Shown here: positions 16,127-25,539 of the stretch, piece after piece | How the letters are laid out: every line of letters starts with the position of its first letter | Numbering within the stretch: position 1 is the first letter of the stretch | Source: JAKZVK01 sp965248255 | GTDB lineage: Bacteria; Acidobacteriota; Terriglobia; Bryobacterales; UBA6623 | DNA: 64,000 nucleotides | Direction of reading: 5' to 3' | Assembly: GCA_965248255.1 (NCBI GenBank) | Contig: CBDFIW010000004.1 | Location: 1,054,001-1,118,000 of the forward strand | Notes under the pieces: generated by a model | Database searches by the model: none | What the model was told of the DNA's origin: nothing | What the model saw: the letters and a program-made list of their open reading frames with translations, nothing else | Program-made: the position numbers and the translations under genes

Positions 16127-17512
16127 ATGGTCGTGTCAACGAAAGCGGTCAGTTCACAGATCCACCAACGCTATCTAGAGAAGACCCCGACGTCGGCCAA
16201 GCATCACCGGCGAGCGGTCTCGACGTTCCCAAGCGGCGTGACCCACCACGGCCGCTTCCTCAAGCCCCACCCCCTCTATGTCGATCGCGCCTCCGGCTCG
16301 CGCAAATGGGATGTCGACGGCAACGAGTACGTCGACTACTTCGGCGGCCACGGAGCGTTGATCCTGGGGCATGCGCATCCGGCAGTCGTCGAGGCCGTGA
16401 CGCGCCAAATCCCACGGGGCACGCACTACGGGGCGCAACACGCGCTCGAGTTGGAATGGGCCGAGCTGATCAAACAGATGGTGCCGAGCGCGGAGAAGGT
16501 GCGCCTGGTGTCCTCCGGGACCGAGGCTACGCATCTGGCCTTACGTTTGGCTCGGGCGCATACGAACAAGACGAAGCTCGTGCGGTTTGGGACGCACTTT
16601 CACGGCTGGCACGATCATGTCGCTTTCAGCGCGCTCGCGCCGGAGGTCAACGAGCCGGCAGGCATTCCGGGTTCCGTCGTAGACGAGGTCATCCCCGTTG
16701 CGCCAAACGACACCGAGGCCGTGCGGACGCTTTTCGAATCCCGGGACGACGTGGCGGCGGTGATTCTGGAACCCACCGGCGCCGGCTTTGGGCACATCCC
16801 GACCAGCGGCGAGGTCCTCAAGCAGCTCCGTGAACTGACCCGCAAGCACGGTGTCGTGCTGATCTTCGACGAGGTCGTTACCGGCTTTCGCGTCTCCACC
16901 GGCGGGGCGCAGGAGTATTACGGTGTCACGCCCGACTTGACCGCGCTGGCGAAGATCGTCGCCGGCGGCTACCCCGGCGCGGCGGTCGCCGGGCGCGCCG
17001 ACATCCTCGGCATCATGGACTGGATCGAAGGCGAGGACGGCATCGAACAGCCCCTGCTGCCGCATCAAGGCACGTTCAACGGCTACCCGGTCGCGGCCGT
17101 GGCCGGAATCACCACACTCAAGCTGCTCCAGAAGGACGACTATATCGGTCGGGCCAACCGAACCGCCGCGGCCATCCGTGACGGCATGAACGAGATCATC
17201 GCCCGGCTCGGCGCCCCCTGGTGTGCGCACGGCGAGTTTTCCGGGTTCCACGTCTTTACGAACCCCGGCCGGGATGAGGTGTCGCCGCAGCGCATCCTCG
17301 ACGGCACGGTGCATTGGCAGAAGCTTGCCAATTTCACGACGCCGGCCTTGGCTCACAAGGTTCGCCAGGGGATGATCGTGGGTGGCGTGGATGTGACCGG
17401 CTGGCCGGGTGGCGTGGTGTCGGGTGTGCATACCGATGAGGATGTCGAGATCACGCTGCAGGCGTTTGAACAGACCCTGAAGATGCTGGCCGAGGACGGG
17501 GAACTCGACTGA
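16127..17512 (+). CDS. Class III aminotransferase, glutamate-1-semialdehyde 2,1-aminomutase-like
   Basis: A PLP enzyme of 461 residues. The fold-type I signature is complete: SSGTEATHLALRLARA (phosphate cup), FGTHFHGWHDHV, LIFDEVVTGFRV with the PLP-ring Asp at residue 248, and TALAKIVAGGYPGAAVAG with Lys276 as the Schiff-base lysine. The overall layout is that of HemL, which isomerises glutamate-1-semialdehyde to 5-aminolevulinate. Acidobacterial genomes also hold many HemL-like paralogues of unknown substrate, and this one has extra segments. ATG 16127 is chosen over an in-frame ATG at 16073 because homology starts after it. It is divergent from fliW. No tetrapyrrole gene is nearby, so the HemL role is not assured. 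Confidence 0.8.
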   Translation: MVVSTKAVSSQIHQRYLEKTPTSAKHHRRAVSTFPSGVTHHGRFLKPHPLYVDRASGSRKWDVDGNEYVDYFGGHGALILGHAHPAVVEAVTRQIPRGTHYGAQHALELEWAELIKQMVPSAEKVRLVSSGTEATHLALRLARAHTNKTKLVRFGTHFHGWHDHVAFSALAPEVNEPAGIPGSVVDEVIPVAPNDTEAVRTLFESRDDVAAVILEPTGAGFGHIPTSGEVLKQLRELTRKHGVVLIFDEVVTGFRVSTGGAQEYYGVTPDLTALAKIVAGGYPGAAVAGRADILGIMDWIEGEDGIEQPLLPHQGTFNGYPVAAVAGITTLKLLQKDDYIGRANRTAAAIRDGMNEIIARLGAPWCAHGEFSGFHVFTNPGRDEVSPQRILDGTVHWQKLANFTTPALAHKVRQGMIVGGVDVTGWPGGVVSGVHTDEDVEITLQAFEQTLKMLAEDGELD

Positions 17513-17906
17513 GCAGACGCGTAACCGTTTCGCCGCCCAGCTCTTGGCCGAGCGAAAACGCCCTGCGGGAGCGTTCCGACCTCTTCTGACGGCCCCAATA
17601 GGGCCGGTCGTAAGCCATCCACTCACCGCCGTTTCGTACGCAGCGTGCGGATGCAACAACGCTTCTGTTGATTTAAGCGATTGACGGAACTCGGCTTCGG
17701 GTCCACAACTGCACGCCGGAGGTGCCTGCACGCCCTATTGTCAAGCGAACGCGACATCACGACACCTATCCGCAAACGAGCGCTGTGTGGTTTGTTTCGG
17801 AGGACCTAGTCCCGCCCGCGGTCGCGGAACTCTTCGTACCAGTTTTGGACTGACGCGGATCGTTGTGCGCGATTTTTGCAACTTTCTGGTCTGTTGTCAT
17901 ATGCTA
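17513..17906. other. 394-bp intergenic stretch before the IS5 element
   Basis: Nothing recognisable on either strand. The end at 17905-17906 is the TA target dinucleotide of the IS5 element. The sequence on the far side of the element is a phosphatase remnant, but the frame is closed on this side, so the original upstream part of that gene is not preserved here. Confidence 0.45.
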
Positions 17907-18735
17907 GGGCGTGTTAACACTAACGTAGGGTATCGAAACGTAGAGCCTCGACGATGAGGGCGAAGTGGAGGAAGGCGGGGAACATGACGTCGAGCTTGTC
18001 GAAGCGGGAGAAGATGCGGCGGAATCCCTTGAGCCGTCGGAAGAGTCTCTCGATCTCGTTGCGGCGGCGATAGAGCGCTCGGTCGTATTCCCACGGCTCC
18101 AGGCGGGTGCGCCGGGGCGGCACGACGGGAATCCATCCGAAATCCAAAGCCAGTTGGCGTGTCTGATCGTCCTCATAGGCGCCGTCCATCAGCAGCGGCA
18201 GCGGCTCGGGCAGTGGCCCCAGACCACCGAGCAGTTCGCGGCCCTGCTGGGCGTCGTGCGCTTGGCCGGGCGAGAGAGCGAAGGTTATCGCCGTTCGAGC
18301 ATTTGCGGCAACCATATGAATCTTGGTGGTCCATCCGCCGCGGGATTTGCCGATCGCTTGCGGACCGTTTTTTTAACGCGCCCGTGCCGTCGGGATGAAC
18401 CTTCACGATGGTCGAGTCCATTGACACGGCTTCGATTCGGATGCGGACCAGCTGCTCGCGCTGCAGTTTCTCGAAGACGGCGTCGAGCACGCCGTTCTTC
18501 GACCAGCGGTTCATGCGGGTATAAATGGTGTGCCAGTTACCGAAGCGTTTAGGCAAGCCGCGCCATTTGCAGCCCTGCTCGGCGACATACAACATGGCGT
18601 TCAAAACCGTGAGGTTCGGCAGGCTCACATTGCCGCGCTGGCGGGGCAGGACCGGCTCGATGCGGCGGTATTGCTGCTCGGTGATCTCCATACCTCCGAG
18701 TATAGCAGCTTTTGCGACTTAGTGTTAACACGCCC
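17907..18735 (-). mobile_element. IS5-family insertion sequence (829 bp, IS427-like)
   Basis: The ends are perfect inverted repeats of 17 bases, GGGCGTGTTAACACTAA at 17907 and its complement ending at 18735. TA is duplicated on both sides (17905-17906, 18736-18737). Two frames on the minus strand make up the transposase. Size, ends and target duplication fit the IS427 subgroup of IS5. Confidence 0.9.
17920..18691 (-). CDS. IS5-family transposase in two frames (frameshift at A7)
   Basis: Frame one (start 18691) gives the N-terminal half: YRRIEPVLPRQRG, CKWRGLPKRFGNWHTIYTRM and MDSTIVKVHPDGTGAL. Frame two gives NGPQAIGKSRGGWTTKIHMV then LLMDGAYEDD and the C-terminal catalytic region RRNEIERLFRRLKGFRRI. 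They join at a run of seven A (plus-strand T7 at 18368-18374). Changing the reading by +1 or -2 there restores a continuous DDE transposase. Many IS5 elements carry this split, so programmed slippage is plausible, but a broken copy cannot be excluded. Confidence 0.85.
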
Positions 18736-18737
18736 TA

Positions 18738-18942
18738 GCCTGCCTACATCGACTGCGCATCGGCGAAACGTGTCGGTGCCATGTGGCTCATCAAGCGCGT
18801 CAAGCTGAACGGGCGAGACACGGACAGGGCCATGCGTGAAGCCGAAGCGATTGGCCTTCGTAGCCGCGGGCTCAAGGACTTCGCCGTGAAGTATGCGGCA
18901 GCCGACGGCAGTAGTGCAAGAAGTACTCAAGCGTCGTTCTGA
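18738..18942 (+). pseudogene. C-terminal remnant of a Cys-dependent protein tyrosine phosphatase-like gene
   Basis: From 18745 the frame reads YIDCASAKRVGAMWLIKRV, then LNGRDTDRAMREAEAIGLRS and a stop at 18940-18942. It resembles the end of a dual-specificity/tyrosine phosphatase family in which the P-loop is HCASANRVGAMW. Here the loop His is Asp and Asn is Lys. The upstream part is absent because the IS5 element lies immediately before it and the frame on the far side is closed. The function is surely lost. Confidence 0.55.
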
Positions 18943-19033
18943 TAAGCCTGGCGCAAGGCTCACGCTCTCGGGGTTTCCGGAGGCCGCCTATCTCTGACGC
19001 CGGCACCGACACCTTCGTGGAAAGGGACCTACC

Positions 19034-20199
19034 ATGACAAGACAGACCACGCGTCGTGACATCCTCAAAGACAGCCTCGCGATGGCGGGGCTGGGCGTCC
19101 TTGGTATACCGGGGTGGGCGGTTCCGGCCCTTGCACAGGGCGAAACGCTCGTGGAGTTCACCGACCTGCCGGACGAGATCAGGCTGATTCGCGGCCCCGA
19201 TCGCCGCATCATCGACGTACGTCACATCGACGGCTTCTTCACGCCGATCGACCAGTTCTTCACGACGCAGCACCACGGCCACCCCGAGATCGACGCCGCC
19301 ACGTACCGTTTGCGGGTCTCCGGCTTGGTGGACGAGCCGCTTGCGCTCTCGCTCGCCGACCTCCGCGCGATGCCAAGCCGCGAGCTCATCTTCGGATTCG
19401 AGTGCTCGGGCAACCGCGGGCCGCTGAACGGGCTGTCGAGCAACGGTCGCTGGACCGGTGTCCCGCTGCGGGCGGTGCTCGATCGCGCCGGGGTAAGAGC
19501 CGAAGCACGGGAGTTCGTCTTCTTCGGCGCCGACCATGGCGAAGAGGAAGTGGCGTTCCGGGGGGGGCCTACAAAGTCGACCAGCAGTACGGCCGGAGCG
19601 TGCCGCGCGACAAGGCGCTGTCGGACGAGCCGCTGCTCGCCTACGACCTGAACGGCGAGCCGCTCACCCGTCATCAGGGCCGGCCGCTTCGCCTGCTCGT
19701 GCCGGGCTGGTACGGCGCGCCCAACGTCAAGTTCCTCGCCGAGATCCACGTCCAGCAAGACCAGTATCTTGGGAAGTACCAGGCGCGTTGGTATCGCACC
19801 CTGAAGGGCGAGATGGTCAACGGCGAGATGAAGTGGAAGGAGACGGCGATTACGCGTATGCAGCTCAAGTCGTTCATCGCACGCGTCACCCGTGCCACGA
19901 ACGGCCACAACGTCTTCGGCGTCGTCTTGCACGACGGCACACCGATCCGCTCGGTCGAGGTGAAGGTCGATGATGGGCCATGGCGGCCAGCGACGCTCGA
20001 TCCCGAAACGACGCACGAGAAGTACGCCTGGAAGTTCTTCAACTACACGTGGAACGACGCGACGCCGGGCCAGCACACGGTCACCTCGCGCGTGGCCGAC
20101 GTCAACGGGGTGGTTCAGCCGACGGCGGAAGAGCTGGAGGTCAAGCGGACGTTCCTGGAGCACAACGCGCAGCTGCCGCGGACTGTGATGATCGCCTAG
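19034..20199 (+). pseudogene. Sulfite oxidase-like molybdenum enzyme, frameshifted at a G8 tract
   Basis: The N-terminus TTRRDILKDSLAMAGLGVLG is a Tat signal, so the enzyme is exported folded. The Mo-cofactor domain has LRVSGLVDEPLALSLADLRA and the Mo-ligand Cys in FGFECSGNRGPLNGL. The C-terminal dimer domain includes SVEVKVDDGPWRPATLD. Two frames are needed: one from 19034 up to the G8 run at 19560-19567, and another from there to 20199 (AYKVDQQYGRS, YGAPNVKFLAEI). With six or nine G the gene would be intact, encoding about 388 residues. Family members oxidise sulfite or other small substrates and pass electrons to a cytochrome. No partner subunit is adjacent. Confidence 0.82.
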
Positions 20200-20378
20200 C
20201 GGCCCGCTGTCCTTCGCCAAACTCCATAGCCGATCGATACTGAAGACCTGGCTCTTGAGCGATAGACGGGGAGAACAACCGAACCGTCCAACAACCGATT
20301 TTTTCGTCCAGGCCGTTGTGTCGGCTCGGGTTCCGGGTCCGCCGAGAGGCCGTCAGCGTTCCGCTGGTCAAACTGGGC

Positions 20379-21293
20379 TTACCCAGGCGGCTCCGGCTTC
20401 AGGAACCTTCGCTGCTCAAGCTCTCGGAACGCCTGCCGGAGCTGCTCCTGCGTGTTCATCACGATCGGGCCGCGCCACGCGACAGGCTCCTCCAGTGGCT
20501 TTCCCGAGACCAGCAGGAACCGCATCCCTTCCTCCCCCGCCTGCACCGTGAGTTCGTCACCACGGTCAAAGAGCACGAGCGAGCGGTTGTCCACCTCCAC
20601 GGGAGGCGCTGTCTTTGCCCTACCGACCCCCTCGGTCCGCACCGCCAACGGACTTGAAGCGTTGCCGAACTTGCCGGCCCCCGTGAAGACGTACGCGAAG
20701 GCATGGCGAGTTGTCTCGACCGGCAAGGTCTTCTTCTTGCCCGGCGGAATCGACACATCGAGATAGATGGGGTCAGCCGCGATCCCTTCTACGGGCCCGG
20801 ACTTCCCCCAGAAACTCCCGCACACTACGCGGGCCTGGGTCCCGTCGTCATCCGTTATCACGGGGATGTCGGCCACCTTCACCTCCTGGTAACGGGGTGC
20901 CGTCATCTTGAGTGACGATGGGAGGTTCGCCCAGAGCTGAAAACCATGCATCCGGCCTGCTTCGTCTCCCTTCGGCATCTCCTGGTGAATTATCCCGCTT
21001 CCGGCCGTCATCCACTGGACATCGCCGGCGGCGATCGCACCACTATTTCCCAAGCTGTCGCCGTGCTCCACAGTTCCGGCCAGGACGTACGTAATGGTCT
21101 CGATTCCGCGGTGGGGGTGCCACGGGAAGCCTGCTAGATAATCCTCCGGAACGTCGTTGCGAAAATCGTCCAGAAGAAGGAAAGGGTCGAAGTCAGACGT
21201 GTTGCCGAACCCAAACGCCCGGCGCAAGTGCACACCCGCGCCTTCGAGGGTCGGCTTGGCCCGGACGAGCCGCTTGACGGGTCGAAGTGACAT
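20379..21293 (-). CDS. Pirin family protein
   Basis: A 304-residue bicupin iron protein. The metal-binding residues of pirin are all present: His59 and His61 in WHPHRGIET, and His103 and Glu105 in GIIHQE, with HGDSLGNSGAIAAGDVQWM between. Pirins act as quercetinase-like dioxygenases or as redox-sensing regulators, and sequence cannot tell which. ATG 21293 gives the usual SLRPVKRLVRA start. The frame is open back through an ATG borrowed from the end of IS630 copy 3 (MRESIV), only 41 bp upstream. That IS has displaced the native promoter region or created a new one. Confidence 0.9.
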   Translation of the reverse strand: MSLRPVKRLVRAKPTLEGAGVHLRRAFGFGNTSDFDPFLLLDDFRNDVPEDYLAGFPWHPHRGIETITYVLAGTVEHGDSLGNSGAIAAGDVQWMTAGSGIIHQEMPKGDEAGRMHGFQLWANLPSSLKMTAPRYQEVKVADIPVITDDDGTQARVVCGSFWGKSGPVEGIAADPIYLDVSIPPGKKKTLPVETTRHAFAYVFTGAGKFGNASSPLAVRTEGVGRAKTAPPVEVDNRSLVLFDRGDELTVQAGEEGMRFLLVSGKPLEEPVAWRGPIVMNTQEQLRQAFRELEQRRFLKPEPPG

Positions 21294-21334
21294 TTTGGCC
21301 CCCAGTACCGAGAGTCTACCCTGAAATCGAACTA

Positions 21335-22428
21335 TTGACTCCCGCATAATATAGAGTCAGTCAAAACAAAGAGAAGACTGTTTCCAGAAGGCCGTGATCA
21401 AACGCGGTTTGCGGTACATGCGGCGGAGTGCCTTGCGGGCCCGCTCGTTCAGCTCGCCGTAGTCTTTCGGACAGACGTTCGGCAACTCGTGCTGCTTCCA
21501 GTAAGCCCAGATGTATTCCACCGGATTCAACTCCGGCGCATAGGGTGGCAAGTACTCGGTTGCGATGTGGCCTTCGGAGAGTTCGATGAACTCTTGCACC
21601 AGGCGGCTACGGTGCGCCGGCAGCCGATCCCAGACGATCAGCAGCGGGCGATCGATATGACGTACCAACGCCTTGAGAAAGTCGGTCACTTGCTCTTTGC
21701 CGATCGCACCGGGATAGAGCCGGAAGTAGAAGTTACGCAGCGTCAGCCCCGCCGAGACGGAAAGCTTCTCCCAGTTGAAGTTAAACTGCAGCACCGGTGT
21801 TTGGCCACGTGGCGCCCAGGTGCGGCAGCGATGCGGCTTCTGACTCAATCCGCTTTCGTCGATGAAGACGAGCGTACGGCCTTCGTTTTGGGCTTTTTTT
21901 TAATGCGCTTCCAGGTCTTGCGCTTCCAGGTGCGGATCCGCTCTTCGTTGCGCTCGCGCGCCTTTCCGGCCGGGCGTTGCGGGCTCCAGTCGAGCGCTCG
22001 CAGGATCTTCCAGGCGTGGCCTGCGTGGTATGCGACCCCGAACTCGTCTCCGGTCAGCCGAGCCACCCGCGGACAGCTCCACAGGGGCGTTGGGAAGCCG
22101 TGGGCTTCCGGGCCTTCCAGCAGCAGCGACGTCAGGCGTTCGCGTTGTGCGGCATCGAGGAGCGGCTTGCGTCCGGCGCGCCCGGCCTGGCGGAGTCCGG
22201 CCGCACCCTGCTCGCGGTATTGCCGCCGCCACTCACTGACGGTTTGGCGAGCGACGTTCAGCCGTCTCGCCGTCTCGGACTGATTGTGGCCTTGGTGGAG
22301 CAGCCGCATCGCTTCGAAACGGCGCTTCTCCAGCGCCTTGAAATCCCGCTTCACACCTTTGGGGTTGCCCATACATATATAGATGCTCCACACTATCAAA
22401 AAGTGTCATAATAATTTGCGGGATTCAA
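21335..22428 (-). mobile_element. IS630-family insertion sequence, copy 3 (1094 bp)
   Basis: TA duplications are at 21333-21334 and 22429-22430. The element is almost identical to copy 1; in the proteins the only difference is Ile for Thr upstream of the chosen start. It landed in the TA of what would be the TAG stop of a resolvase remnant, which now ends in a TGA supplied by the IS. Its other end faces pirin and carries an outward ATG in the pirin frame. Confidence 0.95.
21357..22372 (-). CDS. IS630-family transposase made by -1 frameshift (copy 3)
   Basis: The first frame has the HTH and the second (21357-21848) the DDE residues, joined at the A8 run 21894-21901. Catalytic and linker residues match copy 1. 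ATG 22372 is taken as start. Since all three copies keep both frames and the slip site intact, each is probably autonomous. Confidence 0.9.
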
Positions 22429-22628
22429 TAAAGGCCCGCGGCCTTGACCACTCGATGAGCCTGCGTCCGGCTGATGTTGAACTCCTGGGCTAGTGCACTG
22501 AAGGACTTCCCCTGCTTGCGCAGCCTCACGAGCTTGCGGCGGTCGAAGATCTTGCGGGGGCGGCCCAGTCTCTTTCCCTGGGCGCGAGCCCGCTCTAGGC
22601 CAGCTATCGTTCGCTCACTGATCTTCAC
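22429..22628 (-). pseudogene. Serine recombinase (resolvase/invertase) C-terminal DNA-binding remnant
   Basis: Only the last 66 residues remain: SERTIAGLERARAQGKRLGR, then FDRRKLVRLRKQGKSFSALA and a helix-turn-helix ending HRVVKAAGL. This is the hinge and DNA-binding domain of Hin/Tn3-type serine recombinases. The catalytic domain with its Ser is missing upstream. The natural end was probably CTT TAG; IS630 copy 3 split the TAG and the frame now ends LY-stop. It is a leftover of an older mobile element. Confidence 0.75.
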
Positions 22629-22802
22629 CCGCAGGCTGCTGGATCAACCGATGCCGAGCAAAAGCGGATCCATCTGCCCGTCGGGGTTTTCCGAGGGAGC
22701 AGCCCTTGTCCGAGATCGCCGACCACACAGCCAAGTGCGCCACGCCATCGCTATTGGGGCCGCGCGGCGACCGTCGTTCGACCCTGAGGACCTGGCCTTT
22801 CG

Positions 22803-24041
22803 TTAGTCGAGCCTCGTTTCCTGATCTTTGTATTTCTGCTCGTAGACCCGCTCATTCAAATGGATACCGAGACCCGGTTCGTCCGATACCGTGTAAAAGC
22901 CCTTCTCGAAACGATATCCCTCGGCAACTATCGCGTCGCACGTTGATCGATCGTCCTCGACGCCTTCGACGCTGCGCGTTGCTTTGGCCAGGTGGAGGCT
23001 CATAAACAGCCCCACCTGCGACCCCCAGTTGTGAGGAACTGATTTCGCTCCCGCTCCTTCCGCCAGCGCGGCAACCTCCATGCCCGAAACAAATCCTCCC
23101 ACCCGGATGTCCATCTGCAAGCGGTCCATCACTCTCTCCGGCTGGAGGTAGGGTTCGAACGCCGCCGGGTCCCGCACGCTTTCGCCGTCCGCGATCAGCG
23201 TCGTCATTCCTGCCTTTTTCAACCGCTGACGGAGCCGCGCATATTTTGCCGGCTCCTCCGGAAAGATCTCCTCCATCCAGTAGAGGTCCGCCTCTCGTGT
23301 CTCTTCCAGCAGCCGCCAAGCGTCTTCGAAATCAGCCTTGAAGCCGTTGTTAGCGTCCGCCCGCAACGTCGTCGCCTTGCCAACGGCATCTCGAACGGCT
23401 TTGACCGCTTCGATGTCACGAGTCAGGCCGTCCTGCCGTGGCATCCATTTCCATCCCCGACCGACTTTCATCTTGATCCCGCGGTAACCCTTTTTTGCGG
23501 CCTCTTCGGCTTCCTCGGCCACCGCCTGGAGTCCGCGATCGGAAAACCAAACGTCGCTGAAGTAGATCGTGCCGTCATAGGCCTCCACTTTCTCGCGCAC
23601 GCTTTCTCCGATTAGCCGCCAGCAGGGAACCCCTTGAATCTTTCCAATCAAGTCGAACAGCGGTCCGTCGAGGTGCTTGTACGACTCAAGCAGAGCGGCG
23701 TGCGCGGTCGCGCGTCCCACAATACGAGCATCCTTCATCTCATAGAGCGAAAACGGATCGAGCCCAATGAGTCCCCGGGCCGCCTGCTGAAACGCTTCGT
23801 CGGGCCTGCGGTAGGCCATGACGCCGATCCCTACGACGCCTTGGTTGGTCTCGATACGGACGAGCGTATTGGTGTACGTGTGGCCGTTTGGCTGCCCGTG
23901 CGAGTTCATGGCTACGAACTTGTGAAAACGTCCCTGAATCGGGGTCAGCGTGACGGCGCGAATGCGAGGCCGGGATGCTGACTGGGACGCAGCACCCATC
24001 CCGAGAGCACAGGCCGAGAGGAGAAACGAACGGCGCCGCAT
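22803..24041 (-). CDS. Enolase-superfamily (mandelate racemase/muconate lactonizing type) enzyme, exported
   Basis: A 412-residue protein. MRRRSFLLSACALGMGAAS looks like a Tat-type or Sec signal, unusual for this mostly cytoplasmic superfamily but common in acidobacterial paralogues. The barrel carries the base lysine pair in GIKMKVGRG, metal ligands in LRADANNGF, LYWMEEIFPEE and IADGESV, and a late His in VPHNWGS. These enzymes abstract a proton alpha to a carboxylate and commonly act as sugar acid dehydratases or epimerases; the exact substrate is unknown. A stop at 22803 and a start at 24041 give the normal family length. It is monocistronic, with debris on both sides. Confidence 0.87.
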   Translation of the reverse strand: MRRRSFLLSACALGMGAASQSASRPRIRAVTLTPIQGRFHKFVAMNSHGQPNGHTYTNTLVRIETNQGVVGIGVMAYRRPDEAFQQAARGLIGLDPFSLYEMKDARIVGRATAHAALLESYKHLDGPLFDLIGKIQGVPCWRLIGESVREKVEAYDGTIYFSDVWFSDRGLQAVAEEAEEAAKKGYRGIKMKVGRGWKWMPRQDGLTRDIEAVKAVRDAVGKATTLRADANNGFKADFEDAWRLLEETREADLYWMEEIFPEEPAKYARLRQRLKKAGMTTLIADGESVRDPAAFEPYLQPERVMDRLQMDIRVGGFVSGMEVAALAEGAGAKSVPHNWGSQVGLFMSLHLAKATRSVEGVEDDRSTCDAIVAEGYRFEKGFYTVSDEPGLGIHLNERVYEQKYKDQETRLD

Positions 24042-24703
24042 TGTGAGAACCTCCGCCTGAACGCTAGCACGGTCGCTTCAGCAAATCAAACGCTGACAGC
24101 CTGAGACCCCGATTGGCGGTGGTATGATTTCGTGCCACTTATCGAAGAGAAGCAGAGCGGAGCCCCAGCCTACTTTGTCATCTGCTTCGTCTCCTCCACA
24201 GATACAACTCAAGCTACGGGGCTCTGACTTTTACCCCGGTGGGACTGCCTCCCACTGAACATGTCAGCCTTCGGTGGACACACTTCTCGGTACCTATCCG
24301 ACGGTGACGCTTGCGCCCAACATTCTAGCGTGGGCGGGCCGTACGAGAGCCTTCATCCGATCGTCCACAGACCCCAAATCCACCCTGACGGCGAAGTGCT
24401 GATCCAGGTAACTCAGGCGGCTGGGATGCCCTCAAACGGCGGTGGCGCCTCGAAGCCACGCTCAGCTCTCGGGCACAGCTTCCATGAGCAGCGCCAAGGA
24501 GCTTTTCAGACCCTCGTTACCCGGGCTCAAGCCCTTGTAGTGTCCGAGCCGTACGACGACTAGGTCGTTAGGTTTTGCGGTCGAGCGTTTCAGGGTTCAC
24601 GGAACGGAACATTTCTAGGTTGTCAGTTGAAGGCGATTCAACGCTGCTTCAAATCGGAAGCTCAAGGGCCTTCTCCCAGGGTGCAAGCACAGGTTGCCCG
24701 CAC
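24042..24703. other. 662-bp gene-poor stretch with a serine-hydrolase fossil
   Basis: It contains the upstream region of the 22803-24041 gene, the fossil at 24462-24566 and otherwise nothing recognisable. Frames on both strands are short and lack domain signals. Confidence 0.45.
24462..24566 (-). pseudogene. C-terminal fossil of a beta-lactamase-family serine hydrolase
   Basis: The minus strand reads DLVVVRLGHYKGLSPGNEGL then KSSLALLMEAVPES and TGA. This matches the last strand and helix of class C beta-lactamase-like hydrolases (VVRLGH....LL.....). Upstream the frame is closed by stops within a few codons, so only about 34 residues survive. It is identified by motif only. Confidence 0.45.
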
Positions 24704-25129
24704 TCAATCGGGTTGGCCAGGCAGTGACTTGCGGTACTCGTCAACATGAAGGCCGATCTTCTCAAACGGAATGGGCTGGAATCCGAGCTCGTGAGCTTTG
24801 GACTCCTCCTTCAGTTCGAAGTTTCCGCCGGCGACGTCAAGAAAGCCCGGGTTCCCTTCCATGACAACGTTGCCGACGCTGGTGAGCGTCTCTCGGGATC
24901 GCTTGTCGTCCTGGAGCAGTTTCTCATCCACCAGCAACTTCTTGCCGTGGTAGGTGATCTTCTCGGTTCTCTTGTCGTAGGTGTAGGTGTAATCAGTTTG
25001 CTGCCGCCAGGCTAGCTCCGGATCGGCGATGAGGTTGCCCTCCATTTCTAGGTCCGCATAGTCCATTCCGTCCCACAAATCGAGCCACTGGAATGGACCC
25101 GAAAAGCGAGACCAGTAGAGAAGGGACAA
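24704..25129 (-). pseudogene. C-terminal fragment of a right-handed beta-helix (pectate-lyase-like) protein
   Basis: About 140 residues remain: DYADLEMEGNLIADPELAW, SVGNVVMEGNPGFLDVAGGN and FELKEESKAHELGFQPIPFE, ending near LPGQPD. NPGFLDVAGGNFxLxxxSKAxxLGF is the typical closing strand set of secreted parallel beta-helix proteins that bind or cleave polysaccharide. The 5' part was removed by the IS3-family element that begins at about 25130; the open frame runs a little into it, giving a spurious start. Confidence 0.75.
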
Positions 25130-25157
25130 TGAACCAGGGAACGGTAAGGAGGTTCGA

Positions 25158-25508
25158 TTGTCTCGAAGACGATTCACGAAGGAGTTCAAGCTGGCGGCCG
25201 TCCGGCGGCTCGAAGCCGGCGAGTCCGGCTCGGCTCTCGCGCGCGAGCTGGAGGTGAAGCGCGAAAAGCTCTACGACTGGCTGGCACAAGTCGAGCGCTA
25301 CGGCGTCGAGGAAGCCTTTCCCGGCGCGGGGCGCGTCCCGGCGGCAGCGCCCGTGTCGAGCCCGGCCACGAAGCCCAGGCCCGCCTCGCGGAGCTGGAAC
25401 GCAAAGTCGGCCGCCAGGCCATGGAGATTGATTTTTTGTCCGCAGCCTTGCGGCGTGTCGAGGATCTGCGCCGGCCGAGCATCGTCAGTGGAACCGGCGC
25501 GTCGCTGA
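25158..25508 (+). pseudogene. IS3-family OrfA (helix-turn-helix protein), frameshifted
   Basis: RRRFTKEFKLAAVRRLEAGE, then SALARELEVKREKLYDW is the transposase-8 HTH. After about 25370 the correct protein (ARLAELERKVGRQAMEIDFL, a leucine-zipper-like stretch) continues in another frame to about 25538, so this frame ends in nonsense at 25508. OrfA normally joins OrfB by -1 frameshifting. The extra frame change inside OrfA probably inactivates this copy. Confidence 0.8.
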
Positions 25509-25539
25509 GGAAGTACGGGCCGCAAGGCGGCAAGGCAAC

